A stretch of 64,000 nucleotides of DNA, from the NCBI GenBank assembly GCA_013823625.1, contig PNMM01000003.1:124001-188000 (forward strand), written 5' to 3'. A program made the position numbers and the translations under genes. Within the stretch, counting starts at the first letter, position 1. Each line of letters opens with the position of its first letter. A model generated the notes under the pieces. That model did no database searches and had not been told where the DNA came from. It saw only the letters and a program-made list of their open reading frames with translations. The stretch is from Microbacterium sp. Its GTDB lineage: Bacteria; Actinomycetota; Actinomycetes; Actinomycetales; Microbacteriaceae. This document shows, piece by piece, positions 24,930 to 33,497 of the stretch.

Positions 24930-25940
24930 ATGGCGACGCATCCCGTCACCCTGTTCACCGGCCAGTGGGCCGACCTCACCCTCGAAGAAGTCGCGACTCT
25001 CGCTGAGCAGTGGGGCTATGACGGCCTCGAGATCGCGTGCTCGGGCGAGCACCTCGACGTGCAGCGCGCCGTGGATGACGACGACTACTTGCAGGGGCGC
25101 CTCGACATTCTGAAGCGACACAACCTGAAGGTCTATGCGATCTCGCACCACCTCGCCGGGCAAGCCGTGTGCGATGACCCCATCGACTTTCGGCACCAAG
25201 CCATCTTGTCGAGCCGGGTGTGGGGCGACGGCGAGCCGGAGGGCGTGCGTCAGCGGGCCGCGGAAGATCTGAAGCTTGCCGCCCGTGCGGCCCGCCGCCT
25301 GGGTGTCGACACTGTTGTGGGTTTCACGGGCTCGAGCATCTGGCCCTACGTGGCGATGTTTCCGCCCGTGCCGGCGAGTGTGATCGAGGGCGGATACGAC
25401 GACTTCGCGCGCCGATGGAATCCCATCCTCGACGTCTTCGACAGCGAGGGAGTGCGCTTCGCCCACGAGGTGCACCCGGGCGAGATTGCGTACGACTACT
25501 GGACGAGTGTGCGCTCGCTCGAGGCGATCAATCACCGCGAAGCGTTCGGGTTCAACTGGGACCCTTCGCACATGATGTGGCAGAACATTGACCCCGTGGG
25601 CTTCATCGTCGACTTCGCCGATCGCATCTACCACGTCGACTGCAAAGACACGCGCGTGCGCCCGCAGAACGGGCGAGCCGGGGTCATGGGTTCGCACTTG
25701 GCCTGGGGCGACCCCAAGCGGGGATGGGACTTCGTCTCGACCGGGCACGGCGACGTGCCGTGGGAAGACTCGTTCCGCGCGCTCAAGTCGATTGGCTACT
25801 CCGGCCCGATCTCGATCGAGTGGGAAGACGCGGGCATGAGTCGCTTGCACGGCGCGGCCGAAGCGGTGGGATTTGTGCGGTCGCTGCTGTGGGATCTGCC
25901 CGAGCAATCGTTTGATGCGGCGTTCTCGAACCAGGACTAA
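24930..25940 (+). CDS. Sugar phosphate isomerase/epimerase-like TIM barrel (second)
   Basis: 336 residues with GAAGGAG before the ATG. It is longer than the first TIM protein and has a different subgroup pattern: YDGLEIACSGEHLDV, AISHHLAGQAVCDDPID, FAHEVHPGEIAYDYW, FNWDPSHMMWQNID and YHVDCKDTRVRPQNGR, together giving the Glu/Asp/His metal site. This subgroup often sits with Gfo/Idh/MocA dehydrogenases and includes enzymes acting on 3-keto sugars, including some C-glycoside-cleaving systems. A transporter is absent from the operon. The exact substrate is unknown. Confidence 0.85.
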   Translation: MATHPVTLFTGQWADLTLEEVATLAEQWGYDGLEIACSGEHLDVQRAVDDDDYLQGRLDILKRHNLKVYAISHHLAGQAVCDDPIDFRHQAILSSRVWGDGEPEGVRQRAAEDLKLAARAARRLGVDTVVGFTGSSIWPYVAMFPPVPASVIEGGYDDFARRWNPILDVFDSEGVRFAHEVHPGEIAYDYWTSVRSLEAINHREAFGFNWDPSHMMWQNIDPVGFIVDFADRIYHVDCKDTRVRPQNGRAGVMGSHLAWGDPKRGWDFVSTGHGDVPWEDSFRALKSIGYSGPISIEWEDAGMSRLHGAAEAVGFVRSLLWDLPEQSFDAAFSNQD

Positions 25941-25978
25941 TCGCGGCCGACGAGGCTGCGCCGAAAAGTGAATGAGCT

Positions 25979-26065
25979 GGTCCCCCATTTTGGGGACCGA
26001 GTCGCCCCCCAACGGGGGACTGCAACTGGCGTTCGTTAAGCGCACACTGTTTGTGGGGGACAAAC
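25979..26065 (+). repeat. Cluster of three short hairpins sharing GGGGAC
   Basis: GGTCCCC/GGGGACC (25979-25998), a C-tract/G-tract hairpin around AAC (26001-26020), and GTTTGT/ACAAAC around GGGGG (26049-26065). Each contains GGGGAC; the copies start at 25992, 26015 and 26056. The first could end the sugar operon. The rest of the 235-bp gap shows no gene or clear promoter. Confidence 0.5.
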
Positions 26066-26175
26066 CCGGTCCTCCACAAGGCGGACTTGATCGACCCGAA
26101 CGATCGAGACCTCCTGAGCGCGGCCGCACCCACGGTTGCTACCCGAAACTGAGATACCCGAACCCGAGGCACCCG

Positions 26176-26283
26176 ATGATCACCCTCCCCTTGATCATGA
26201 CCGTGTCGCTCGTTGGATTCTTCGGCCTCATCGTCGGCATCGCCGGCACGGGTCGTCGATCACGCGGCGCACACCGAGCCTGA
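26176..26283 (+). CDS. 35-residue single-helix membrane peptide
   Basis: An ATG-to-TGA frame of 36 codons. The product has a hydrophobic helix, MTVSLVGFFGLIVGIAG, at residues 8-24, then a basic tail TGRRSRGAHRA. A strong terminator follows 35 nt after the stop and no larger gene uses this DNA on either strand, which supports it being real. The ribosome site is weak. Small membrane peptides of this shape often associate with a membrane protein complex; no partner can be named. Being upstream of a two-component system may be chance. Confidence 0.45.
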   Translation: MITLPLIMTVSLVGFFGLIVGIAGTGRRSRGAHRA

Positions 26284-26317
26284 GAACACTCGGCTCACCA
26301 ACGCTCCATCCCCTGAG

Positions 26318-26357
26318 AGCCCCGGCCTGCTCCCCCTAGCGGCCGGGGCTCCTTTTT
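26318..26357 (+). terminator. Intrinsic terminator after the small membrane peptide
   Basis: The 10-bp stem AGCCCCGGCC (26318-26327) and GGCCGGGGCT (26341-26350) is followed by CCTTTTT. It is one of the few U-tract terminators in the window, and its presence implies a transcript that ends here. Confidence 0.88.
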
Positions 26358-26461
26358 GTGCGATGCGCGGTCGCGGGGCGCCGAGACCCGGCGATCGAGC
26401 GGTGATTGCGCGCAGGGCAAGCTCAAAGTCGGCTCATAGGTTGGTGCGCGTTACTAGAGTC

Positions 26462-27202
26462 ATGGCTGACGACGAGCTTCCCGAAACCCCCCGCCTCACG
26501 CGCCCTGACGGTTCGCCCGTGCGCGCCCTCGTGGTCGATGACGAGCCCTCGCTCGCCGACCTGGTCTCGATGGCGTTGAAGTACGAGGGGTGGGATGTTC
26601 GCACCGCGTTGACCGGCCAGCAAGCCCTGCAGCACGGCCGCGAGTTCAAGCCCGACGTCGTCGTGCTCGACATCATGCTGCCCGACCTCGATGGTCTCGA
26701 AGTGCTGCGCCGCTTGCGCTCTGACGGCTCTGATGTTCCGGTGCTCTTCTTGACCGCGAAAGACTCGGTCGATGACCGCGTTGTCGGCTTGACCGCCGGC
26801 GGCGACGACTACGTCACCAAGCCGTTCAGCCTCGAAGAGCTGGTGGCCCGCCTGCGTGGGCTCATCCGTCGCAGCACGCTCGTCGTGAGCGAGCGCGCCA
26901 ACCCCGAAATCACGGTGGGCGATCTCGTGCTCAACGAAGAGAGCTACGAAGTTCGACGCGGCGACACCGAGATCGAGCTCACGGCGACCGAGTTTGAGCT
27001 GCTGCGCTACTTGATGCGCAACCCCAAGCGCGTGCTCAGCAAGGCCCAGATTCTCGACCGGGTGTGGAGCTACGACTTCGGTGGCCGCTCGAGCATCGTT
27101 GAGATCTACATTTCGTACTTGCGCAAGAAGATTGACTCGCTCGGCCCCGCGATGATTCACACCGTGCGCGGCGTCGGGTACATGATCAAGCCGGTCGCTT
27201 AA
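26462..27202 (+). CDS. OmpR/PhoB-type response regulator
   Basis: 246 residues from the ATG at 26462; longer in-frame reading is non-homologous filler. The receiver has Asp26-Asp27, phosphoacceptor Asp70 in VVVLDIMLPD and Lys120 in VTKPFS. The winged-helix output ends RGVGYMIKPVA, with ELTATEFELLRYLMRNP before it. Its stop TAA shares one base with the sensor kinase ATG. It resembles the TrcR/TcrA branch of actinobacteria. Its targets are not visible here. Confidence 0.93.
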   Translation: MADDELPETPRLTRPDGSPVRALVVDDEPSLADLVSMALKYEGWDVRTALTGQQALQHGREFKPDVVVLDIMLPDLDGLEVLRRLRSDGSDVPVLFLTAKDSVDDRVVGLTAGGDDYVTKPFSLEELVARLRGLIRRSTLVVSERANPEITVGDLVLNEESYEVRRGDTEIELTATEFELLRYLMRNPKRVLSKAQILDRVWSYDFGGRSSIVEIYISYLRKKIDSLGPAMIHTVRGVGYMIKPVA

Positions 27203-28665
27203 TGCACGGAGGATGGTCGCTTCAGAAGCGGCTTGTTGCGGGCATCCTCGTGTTGCTCATGATGGCGACTCTCGCCATTGGCGTATTGAGCGTTTACTTC
27301 TTGCGGGCCAACCTTCTTGCCCAGCTCGACGATGAACTGCGGGTCATCGCCCAGCGCATCGAGAACATCGCGGCACCGGGCCGTGGGCCCGAGCAAAGCC
27401 TCGACCGTCCGGGTTTGCCCACGGGCTCGCTCATCGGCGTCGTGCAGTCAGATGGCTCGGCCGTGGCCGCCTACCTCGATCGCGACGCCAATGTGCGTGA
27501 GCTCAGCACGGTGCAAGTGAAGGTGATTGCTACGCGTACCCTCGGCGACCCAGCTACCGTGCGGCTACCGGGCGGGCTCGGCGAGTTTCGCGTGCTGGCG
27601 ACAGCAACCGAGGGCGGAACCATCTTGATCGTCGGCTTGCCCACGGCTGAGGTCTCGTCGACCACCGCCCGGCTCGCGGCCGTCATCGCTGCTGTGCTCG
27701 GCGGCATTCTCATCGCCGCTGCCGTGCTGGGTCGTGAAGTTGTGCGACTCGGGCTTCGACCTCTCACGCGCGTGCGTGAGGCCGCGACGGCAGTGACCAC
27801 ACTGCCGCTCGACCGCGGCACGGTCGCCCTCGCCGACCAGCTGCCCGTGCTCGACACTGACCCGAGCACCGAGGTTGGCCAGCTCGGGGCGGCGTTCACC
27901 CGCATGCTCGACCACGTGCAAAGCGCGTTCGACTCGCGCCAAGCCAGTGAACAGAAGGTGCGACAGTTTGTCGCCGATGCCAGTCACGAACTGCGCACAC
28001 CCCTCGCGGCGATTCGTGGCTATAGCGAGCTCACGCGGCGCAGCGGCCAGCCCTTGCCCGACGACATTCGGCACGCGCTCGCCCGCATCGAATCAGAGTC
28101 GGTGCGCATGTCGGCGCTCGTCGATGACTTGCTCTTGCTCGCGCGCCTCGACGAAGGTCGCGAACTGCGCCATGACCCGGTCGACCTCGCGGCACTCGTC
28201 ACCGATGCGGTGGCGGATGCTCGCGCAACCTCGCCCGCCCACGACTGGGTCGTGCGCGTGCCCGCCACTCCCGTCGTTGCAGCCGGTGATCAGCATCGAC
28301 TGCATCAGGTTGTCGCTAACCTGCTCGCCAATGCGCGCGTGCACACCCCAGAAGGAACCCGTGTCACGGCCGCGCTCGGCACCCTTGAGGGTCGCGCGAT
28401 CATTACCGTGACCGACACGGGCCCGGGTATTCCGGCCGAAGTGCAGCCCGTGCTGTTTGAGCGGTTCGCGCGCGCCGACACCTCGCGTTCGCGCGCCACG
28501 GGGTCAACGGGCCTGGGCCTCGCGATCGTGGCTGCGGTCGTGCAAGCCCACGGGGGAGAGGTCGCGGCGTCGTCACGCCCGGGCGAGACGGTGTTTCGCG
28601 TGAGTCTTCCGATCGCGCGGTCGGCAGCCGTGCGCCCCGCCGTGGCGCCCACTCCCAGCGCCTAG
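27202..28665 (+). CDS. Sensor histidine kinase (HAMP, HisKA, HATPase)
   Basis: 487 residues. Membrane helices are at about 12-32 and 160-180, with an outside sensing domain between. HAMP follows, then HisKA FVADASHELRTPLAAIRGYSEL with His262, and HATPase with NLLANARVHTPEGT, DTGPGIPAEV and GSTGLGLAIV. It should phosphorylate the response regulator encoded directly upstream, with which it shares a TAATG stop-start. The signal is unknown; the outside domain (about 35-155) matches no named sensor. Confidence 0.93.
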   Translation: MHGGWSLQKRLVAGILVLLMMATLAIGVLSVYFLRANLLAQLDDELRVIAQRIENIAAPGRGPEQSLDRPGLPTGSLIGVVQSDGSAVAAYLDRDANVRELSTVQVKVIATRTLGDPATVRLPGGLGEFRVLATATEGGTILIVGLPTAEVSSTTARLAAVIAAVLGGILIAAAVLGREVVRLGLRPLTRVREAATAVTTLPLDRGTVALADQLPVLDTDPSTEVGQLGAAFTRMLDHVQSAFDSRQASEQKVRQFVADASHELRTPLAAIRGYSELTRRSGQPLPDDIRHALARIESESVRMSALVDDLLLLARLDEGRELRHDPVDLAALVTDAVADARATSPAHDWVVRVPATPVVAAGDQHRLHQVVANLLANARVHTPEGTRVTAALGTLEGRAIITVTDTGPGIPAEVQPVLFERFARADTSRSRATGSTGLGLAIVAAVVQAHGGEVAASSRPGETVFRVSLPIARSAAVRPAVAPTPSA

Positions 28666-28668
28666 GCT
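28663..28668 (+). promoter_or_regulatory. -10 hexamer of the NAD-epimerase gene (leaderless promoter)
   Basis: TAGGCT, whose first three bases are the stop codon of the sensor kinase, is followed by 6 nt and the ATG at 28675. The identical hexamer occurs before the ABC exporter and the amine oxidase genes. Confidence 0.5.
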
Positions 28669-28674
28669 GACGGC

Positions 28675-29520
28675 ATGCGCATCGCCGTCACCGGATCATC
28701 CGGCAAGCTCGGCCAGGCTGTCGTCACGCACTTGGTCGAGGCCGGCCACTCCGTGACCGGGCTCGACGCCGTCGGCGCCCCGGGTGACGGCTTCGTGCGG
28801 GTCGACCTCACCGATGCCGGTCAGGTGATCGATGCCCTCGCGGGAGTTGAAGAGCGCCACAGTGGGCTCGACGCGGTCGTTCACTTGGCGGCAAGCCCTG
28901 CGCCGGGCATCCGCCCCGATACGGTGCTGCTGCACGACAACCTCGCCATGACGATCGCGGTGTTTCAGGGCGCTCGACGCGCGGGCATCACGCGCATCGT
29001 TCACGCGTCGAGCGAGACGCTTCTGGGTCTGCCACTCGACGAGCCACCGCCCTCCGTGCCGATCGACGAGTCGCAGCCCACGCGCCCCAACTTCATGTAC
29101 GCCGTCGGCAAGCACCTTGAAGAAGAGCTCGGCCGAAAGCTGTGCCGCCTCGACCCACGCCTATCGATCACGGGGCTGCGCTTCAGCAACGTCATGGCTC
29201 CCGACGACTACGCCGACTTTGAGGCCTGGCAAGGCGACCCGGGCGAGCGGCGCTGGAACCTCTGGGGCTACATCGATCGCCGCGATGGCGCCCACGCCGT
29301 CGAGCAGGCGCTCCTCGTGCGCGAACCCGGCTACGCGACCTACATCATCGCCGCTGCCGACACCGTGATGCGGCGCGACTCTGCCGAGCTCATGGCCGCG
29401 GAGTTTCCGGATGTTCCCCTCGCGCGTTCGCTCGTGGGTCGCGAGACTCTGCTCTCGATTGACGCGGCGCGGCGCGAGCTGGGCTACGCGCCGCGCCACT
29501 CGTGGCTCGACGAGGCCTAG
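28675..29520 (+). CDS. NAD-dependent epimerase/dehydratase family protein
   Basis: 281 residues. The extended short-chain dehydrogenase pattern has the glycine motif VTGSSGKLGQAVV, DAVVHLAASPAPG, and the catalytic Tyr142-x3-Lys146 in NFMYAVGKHLEEE; a Ser is in HASSETLLG. The C-terminal part is short, so the substrate is likely a small sugar acid or similar; uronate dehydrogenase-type relatives are one possibility. Its stop region overlaps the convergent isocitrate dehydrogenase end by 4 nt. Confidence 0.85.
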   Translation: MRIAVTGSSGKLGQAVVTHLVEAGHSVTGLDAVGAPGDGFVRVDLTDAGQVIDALAGVEERHSGLDAVVHLAASPAPGIRPDTVLLHDNLAMTIAVFQGARRAGITRIVHASSETLLGLPLDEPPPSVPIDESQPTRPNFMYAVGKHLEEELGRKLCRLDPRLSITGLRFSNVMAPDDYADFEAWQGDPGERRWNLWGYIDRRDGAHAVEQALLVREPGYATYIIAAADTVMRRDSAELMAAEFPDVPLARSLVGRETLLSIDAARRELGYAPRHSWLDEA

Positions 29521-30953
29521 TCTTCGCCCTGCGCCTTCGTGTACGCCGCCGCGCCATCGAACTCTTGCAGCAGTTCGATGTGCACCCAGTCGACGTCACC
29601 CTCGATCGTCGAGAGCAGGTCGCGGATGCCCGCGCGCGTCTGCTCGCCGTCTTCGCGCAGCACGAACCGGCAGCGATAGTGGTCGACCACGTCGATGTTG
29701 CTGTTGCCGTCGGGGTAGACCTTGGTGCCGCGGTTCGAGATCATCTTGAGTCGCAGCGGCGAGCTCTCGACGAGTCCGTCGAGCAGCGGGCCTAGCTCGT
29801 GAGGCATGAGCCCTGATTCGACGAAGACGTCGACCCCGACGACTCGGCGTTGCTCAGCAACCACCGTGACGGGGTTGGCGACGGGGGCCGGCATTGCCAA
29901 CGGGCGGCCGCGACGAATCGTGTACCCATCAACGCTCTCGCCGAGGTTGTCGATGATCGCTGAGGCGAAGTCGGTGGTTGAGGTGCCACGGTCGTAGCCG
30001 ACCACATCGCCGGTCAGCACTCCCTTTTGCAGGGTTGCGAACAGAGCGTTCTCGATCGTCTCGGCGGCGTCGAAGTGCTGCATGTGCTTGAGCATCATGA
30101 CCGACGACAAGATGACCGCGGTCGGGTTGATGGCGTTCTTGCCGGCGTACTTCGGCGCAGAGCCGTGCACGGCCTCGAAGATCGCGACGCCCGATCCGAG
30201 GTTCGCCGAGGGGGCGAAGCCGAGCCCGCCGACCAAGGCCGAGGTGAGGTCGCTGAGAATGTCGCCGTTCATGTTCGTCGTCACGATCACGTCGAACTGC
30301 TCCGGGCGCTTCACGAGCTGGTGCGCGGCGTTGTCAATGATCATGTGGTGCGACTCGATGTCGGGGTACTCGAGAGCGACCCGCTCGAAGGTGCGCTTCA
30401 GCTCACCCTCGGTGAGCTTCATGATGTTCGACTTGGTTGCGCACACGACCGACTTACGGCCCTCGCTGCGCGCGAACTCGAAAGCGGTGCGGGCGATCTT
30501 CTCCGAGCCCTTGTTTGAGATCAGCTTGAGGCACTGGGCAACACCGGGAGTCTGCATGTGCTCGATGCCGGCATAGAGGTCTTCAACGTTCTCGCGCACG
30601 ACGACCAAGTCGACACCCGAGCCGGAGTAGCGGGTTGACACGCCGGGCAGCTCGCGCACCGGGCGAATGTTTGCGTAGGTCTCGAACAGCTTTCGCAGCG
30701 TCACGTTGGCTGACTTCTCGCCGAATCCGACCGGGGTGCCCAGAGGGCCCTTGAGCACGAGGCGCGTGCGCGTGATCGAGTCGATCGTCTCCTGCGGTAC
30801 GCCCGAGGCGATGCCGCGACGAAACACGCTCTCGCCGGCCTCCTGGTGGTCCCACTCGATGTCGACGCCCGCGGCGTCGATGATGCGCTGCGCGGCGGAG
30901 ATGCACTCCGGCCCGACACCGTCTCCGGGGATCACGGTCACCTGGTTTGACAT
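29517..30953 (-). CDS. icd: Isocitrate dehydrogenase with C-terminal extension
   Basis: 478 residues with AAAGGA before the ATG. Decarboxylating dehydrogenase motifs are VIPGDGVGPEC, EKSANVTLRKLFETYANIRP with the isocitrate-binding Ser and Arg residues, VVRENVEDLYAG, and TNMNGDILSDLTSALVGGLG for metal binding. The last 130 or so residues, after about 345, form an extra domain like that of Thermus isocitrate dehydrogenase (496 residues). The enzyme makes 2-oxoglutarate and CO2 in the citric acid cycle. Cofactor preference cannot be settled by eye. Actinobacteria more often use a monomeric 740-residue NADP type, so this version is notable. Confidence 0.9.
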   Translation of the reverse strand: MSNQVTVIPGDGVGPECISAAQRIIDAAGVDIEWDHQEAGESVFRRGIASGVPQETIDSITRTRLVLKGPLGTPVGFGEKSANVTLRKLFETYANIRPVRELPGVSTRYSGSGVDLVVVRENVEDLYAGIEHMQTPGVAQCLKLISNKGSEKIARTAFEFARSEGRKSVVCATKSNIMKLTEGELKRTFERVALEYPDIESHHMIIDNAAHQLVKRPEQFDVIVTTNMNGDILSDLTSALVGGLGFAPSANLGSGVAIFEAVHGSAPKYAGKNAINPTAVILSSVMMLKHMQHFDAAETIENALFATLQKGVLTGDVVGYDRGTSTTDFASAIIDNLGESVDGYTIRRGRPLAMPAPVANPVTVVAEQRRVVGVDVFVESGLMPHELGPLLDGLVESSPLRLKMISNRGTKVYPDGNSNIDVVDHYRCRFVLREDGEQTRAGIRDLLSTIEGDVDWVHIELLQEFDGAAAYTKAQGED

Positions 30954-31043
30954 TGCTGGTCCTTTCGATCGTGGCGATTCGACAATACATACGCAACAGG
31001 ATTCATGTCAATCATGTCGTCTTTTTGACGCCACGAAGCCGCG

Positions 31044-31325
31044 TTCCTCGAGGGCCTCAGCGTGCGATACGCTTATGGAAGCCGAAGACCGCTGGTTGTC
31101 GGCGTGCCTGTTCGCAGGGGCGCCGATCGAAGGTTCGCATCGCTTCTCACGAAGCAGGGCGACGACCCGCGCAGGTGTGTGAACTGACGCCGAGCATCCA
31201 TCGATTGTGAACGGATGCTCGAAGAAGGCTCGTGCGCTTGCGCCGGGCCTTTTCCCATGTGCGCTCCGGGTTCCATCGACCTCAGTGGTCGCGGCAGACC
31301 CCGATATCCGATTTAGAGGAGCACC
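31044..31325 (+). promoter_or_regulatory. Promoter region and structured leader of rplJ-rplL
   Basis: The 372 bp between icd and rplJ hold no gene. A candidate -10 TACGCT is at 31068-31073. Downstream are GAGCATCC/GGATGCTC (31192-31220) and, directly after, AAGGC/GCCTT (31225-31251) running into TTTTCCC. This resembles the L10-type autoregulatory leader, in which L10-L7/L12 binding affects rplJ expression. Exact boundaries are uncertain. Confidence 0.5.
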
Positions 31326-31841
31326 ATGGCGAACAAGGAAGCAACGGTCGCCGAGCTGACAGAACTTTTCTCCAGCTCGACCGCCGTTCTGCTCACCGAG
31401 TACCGCGGCCTCACGGTGGCACAGCTCAAGAAGCTGCGCTCGAACATCCGTGAAGAAGCGTCGTACGCCGTGGTGAAGAACACGCTGACCAAGATTGCGG
31501 CCAACGCTGCTGGCATCGACTCGCTCGATGACATGCTCGCTGGCCCCTCTGCCCTCGCCTTCGTTCACGGTGACCCCGTGACGGTGGCCAAGGCGCTGCG
31601 TGACTTCGCCAAGGCGAACCCCAACCTCGTGGTGAAGGGTGGCTACTTCGACGGTAAGCCGCTCGACGCCTCCGAGGTCATGAAGCTCGCCGAGCTCGAG
31701 AGCCGTGAGGTGGTGCTGGCAAAGCTTGCCGGTGCCGTCAAGGCCTCGCTCTTCGGCGCCGCATACATGTTCAACGCGCCACTGGCGCAGGCCGCCCGCG
31801 CTGTTGACGCGCTGCGGCAGAAGCAGGAGTCCGGCAGCTGA
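31326..31841 (+). CDS. rplJ: 50S ribosomal protein L10
   Basis: 171 residues with AGAGGAG before the ATG. Characteristic stretches are [37 protein letters not shown] and [17 protein letters not shown]10 anchors L7/L12 dimers on the ribosomal stalk. rplL follows after 47 bp. Here rplJ-rplL is separated from rplK-rplA by about 11 kb of unrelated genes. Confidence 0.97.
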   Translation: MANKEATVAELTELFSSSTAVLLTEYRGLTVAQLKKLRSNIREEASYAVVKNTLTKIAANAAGIDSLDDMLAGPSALAFVHGDPVTVAKALRDFAKANPNLVVKGGYFDGKPLDASEVMKLAELESREVVLAKLAGAVKASLFGAAYMFNAPLAQAARAVDALRQKQESGS

Positions 31842-31888
31842 CCCTCAGCTGACCGGTTCACGACACGAAACAACTAGAAGGAGTCATC

Positions 31889-32275
31889 ATGGCAAAGCTC
31901 ACCACTGACCAGCTCATCGAGGCGTTCAAGGAGCTCTCGCTCATCGAACTCAGCGAGTTCGTCAAGAAGTTCGAAGAGGTCTTCGAGGTCACCGCCGCCG
32001 CGCCCGTCGCGGTTGCCGCTGCCCCCGCCGCCGGTGGCGCTGCCGCCGAAGAGGTCGAAGAGAAGTCGTCGTTCGACGTCGTTCTCGAGGCCGCTGGCGA
32101 CAAGAAGATCCAGGTCATCAAGGAGGTTCGCGCCCTCACGAACCTCGGCCTCGGCGAGGCCAAGGCCGTCGTTGACGGCGCCCCCGGCGTCGTGCTCGAG
32201 GGTGTCAACAAGGAGACCGCCGACAAGGCGAAGGCCCAGCTCGAAGAGGCCGGCGCCACCGTCACCCTCAAGTAG
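31889..32275 (+). CDS. rplL: 50S ribosomal protein L7/L12
   Basis: 128 residues with GAAGGAG upstream. The N-terminal dimerisation domain ([20 protein letters not shown]), an Ala/Pro hinge, and the C-terminal factor-binding domain with [20 protein letters not shown] are all normal. It recruits translation GTPases. A terminator follows 16 nt after the stop. Confidence 0.98.
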   Translation: MAKLTTDQLIEAFKELSLIELSEFVKKFEEVFEVTAAAPVAVAAAPAAGGAAAEEVEEKSSFDVVLEAAGDKKIQVIKEVRALTNLGLGEAKAVVDGAPGVVLEGVNKETADKAKAQLEEAGATVTLK

Positions 32276-32291
32276 TCACCCGCTTCACCTT

Positions 32292-32330
32292 CGAGAGCCC
32301 CGCCCGACGCGAGTCGGTGCGGGGCTCTCG
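32292..32330 (+). terminator. Terminator after rplL
   Basis: The arms CGAGAGCCCCGC (32292-32303) and GCGGGGCTCTCG (32319-32330) form a 12-bp stem, continued by CCGAC/GTCGG inside. No U tract follows. It may act in both directions between convergent rplL and lacI. Confidence 0.85.
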
Positions 32331-32333
32331 TGC

Positions 32334-32397
32334 GTTGTCGCGAGATCGCGGTGTCGCGAGATCGCTTCGTCTCTAGATCGCGTCGTGGCTAGATCGC
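32334..32397. repeat. Four tandem 16-bp units at the 3' end of the LacI gene
   Basis: Units begin at 32334, 32350, 32366 and 32382, each ending AGATCGC; a fifth partial copy starts at 32398. Units 1 and 2 differ by one base; units 3 and 4 share TAGATCGC. The unit 4/5 junction encodes the last LacI codons Asp-Asn-Ala-Ile-stop, so the array looks like repeated duplication of the gene end. Confidence 0.75.
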
Positions 32398-33411
32398 GTT
32401 GTCGCGGCGCACGGCGGTGCTCGTCCGCACGGTCAGTGCCGTGGGGAGCAAGAGATGCTTGTCGAGCGGAGCTGCCGTGGCGTTTTCGAGTTGATTGAGC
32501 AAAAGCTCGACGGCACGGGCTCCTTGAGCGCCGGGCTGCTGGGCGAGCGTCGTCAAGCCGAACATCTCGGCCAGGGGGTGCCCGTCAATGCCAATGACTG
32601 AGAGCTCGCGCGGAATGCTGATTCCCAATTGCCGCGCCGCCACGGTGATGCCGATCGCGATCTCGTCGCACCCAGCGAAGATCGCTGTGGGTCTCGTTCG
32701 CGGGTCACCGAGCACAGCGAGTCCGACTGCGTATCCACCCTCGATTGAAAACTCGGCGTCGCGAAAGTCATCGTCGACGGCGATACCGGCGTTTCGCAGT
32801 GCTTGCGAGAAGCCCATATAGCGCTGCGAATGCACGCGAAAGTCCATTTGCTCGTTTTGGTCGCCCCCCACATGCATGATGCGTCGGTGGCCCAGGCTGA
32901 GCAAGTGTTCGGTCGCCAGGCGCGCGGTCTCGACGTCATCGATCGACAGCGACGGTATGCCCTCGATGCGCCCGCCGATGCCCGCGAGGGGTTTACCGAG
33001 AGACTGCAGCAGCTGTACTTCTTGCGGGCTCAAGTCGATTGCGACCGAGATCACGGCATCGACCCTCTTGCGCACGAGAAAGTAGTCGAACACGCGACGC
33101 CTCAAATCGCTGTCGGTGCTGAGTCGATAGAGGGTGAGGTCGTAGCCCGCTCGCACGAGGGCCGCTTCGATGCCTTCGAGCACTTCGGCGAAGTACCAGC
33201 GGTTGATGTACGGAATCACCACTGCCACGTTGCGCGTGCGACCCGTCACAAGACTGGCCGCCGTTGACGACACGACATAGCCGAGTTCTGATGCGGCATC
33301 TTCAACGCGGCGACGCGTTTCGTCTGAGACATAGCCACGGCCACTCAGTGCACGAGACGCTGTCGACTTCGAAACCCCGGCAATGCGGGCGACGTCGGCG
33401 AGGATGCTCAT
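32389..33411 (-). CDS. LacI family regulator, probable alpha-glucoside regulator
   Basis: 340 residues. The helix-turn-helix is at the N-terminus: ILADVARIAGVSKSTASRALSG, with hinge helix VSSTAASLVTG. The periplasmic-binding-like domain ends with residue Ile340. An operator overlapping its own -35 (33521-33536) is shared with the alpha-glucosidase promoter at 5426-5441, so autoregulation and control of that gene are likely. The effector would be maltose or another alpha-glucoside; this is inference from the target. Confidence 0.88.
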   Translation of the reverse strand: MSILADVARIAGVSKSTASRALSGRGYVSDETRRRVEDAASELGYVVSSTAASLVTGRTRNVAVVIPYINRWYFAEVLEGIEAALVRAGYDLTLYRLSTDSDLRRRVFDYFLVRKRVDAVISVAIDLSPQEVQLLQSLGKPLAGIGGRIEGIPSLSIDDVETARLATEHLLSLGHRRIMHVGGDQNEQMDFRVHSQRYMGFSQALRNAGIAVDDDFRDAEFSIEGGYAVGLAVLGDPRTRPTAIFAGCDEIAIGITVAARQLGISIPRELSVIGIDGHPLAEMFGLTTLAQQPGAQGARAVELLLNQLENATAAPLDKHLLLPTALTVRTSTAVRRDNAI

Positions 33412-33497
33412 TGCCTCGTGCCCTCCATTGGACGATGTGGTGGATGCCCGGCACCTGCGCCCGCGTCGCTACGGCGGCGGGCGTGCCGTGTGTCGTC

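Noticed and set aside
32334-32406. CRISPR array
   Set aside because: The units are contiguous 16-bp tandem copies without spacers, and no cas gene is present.
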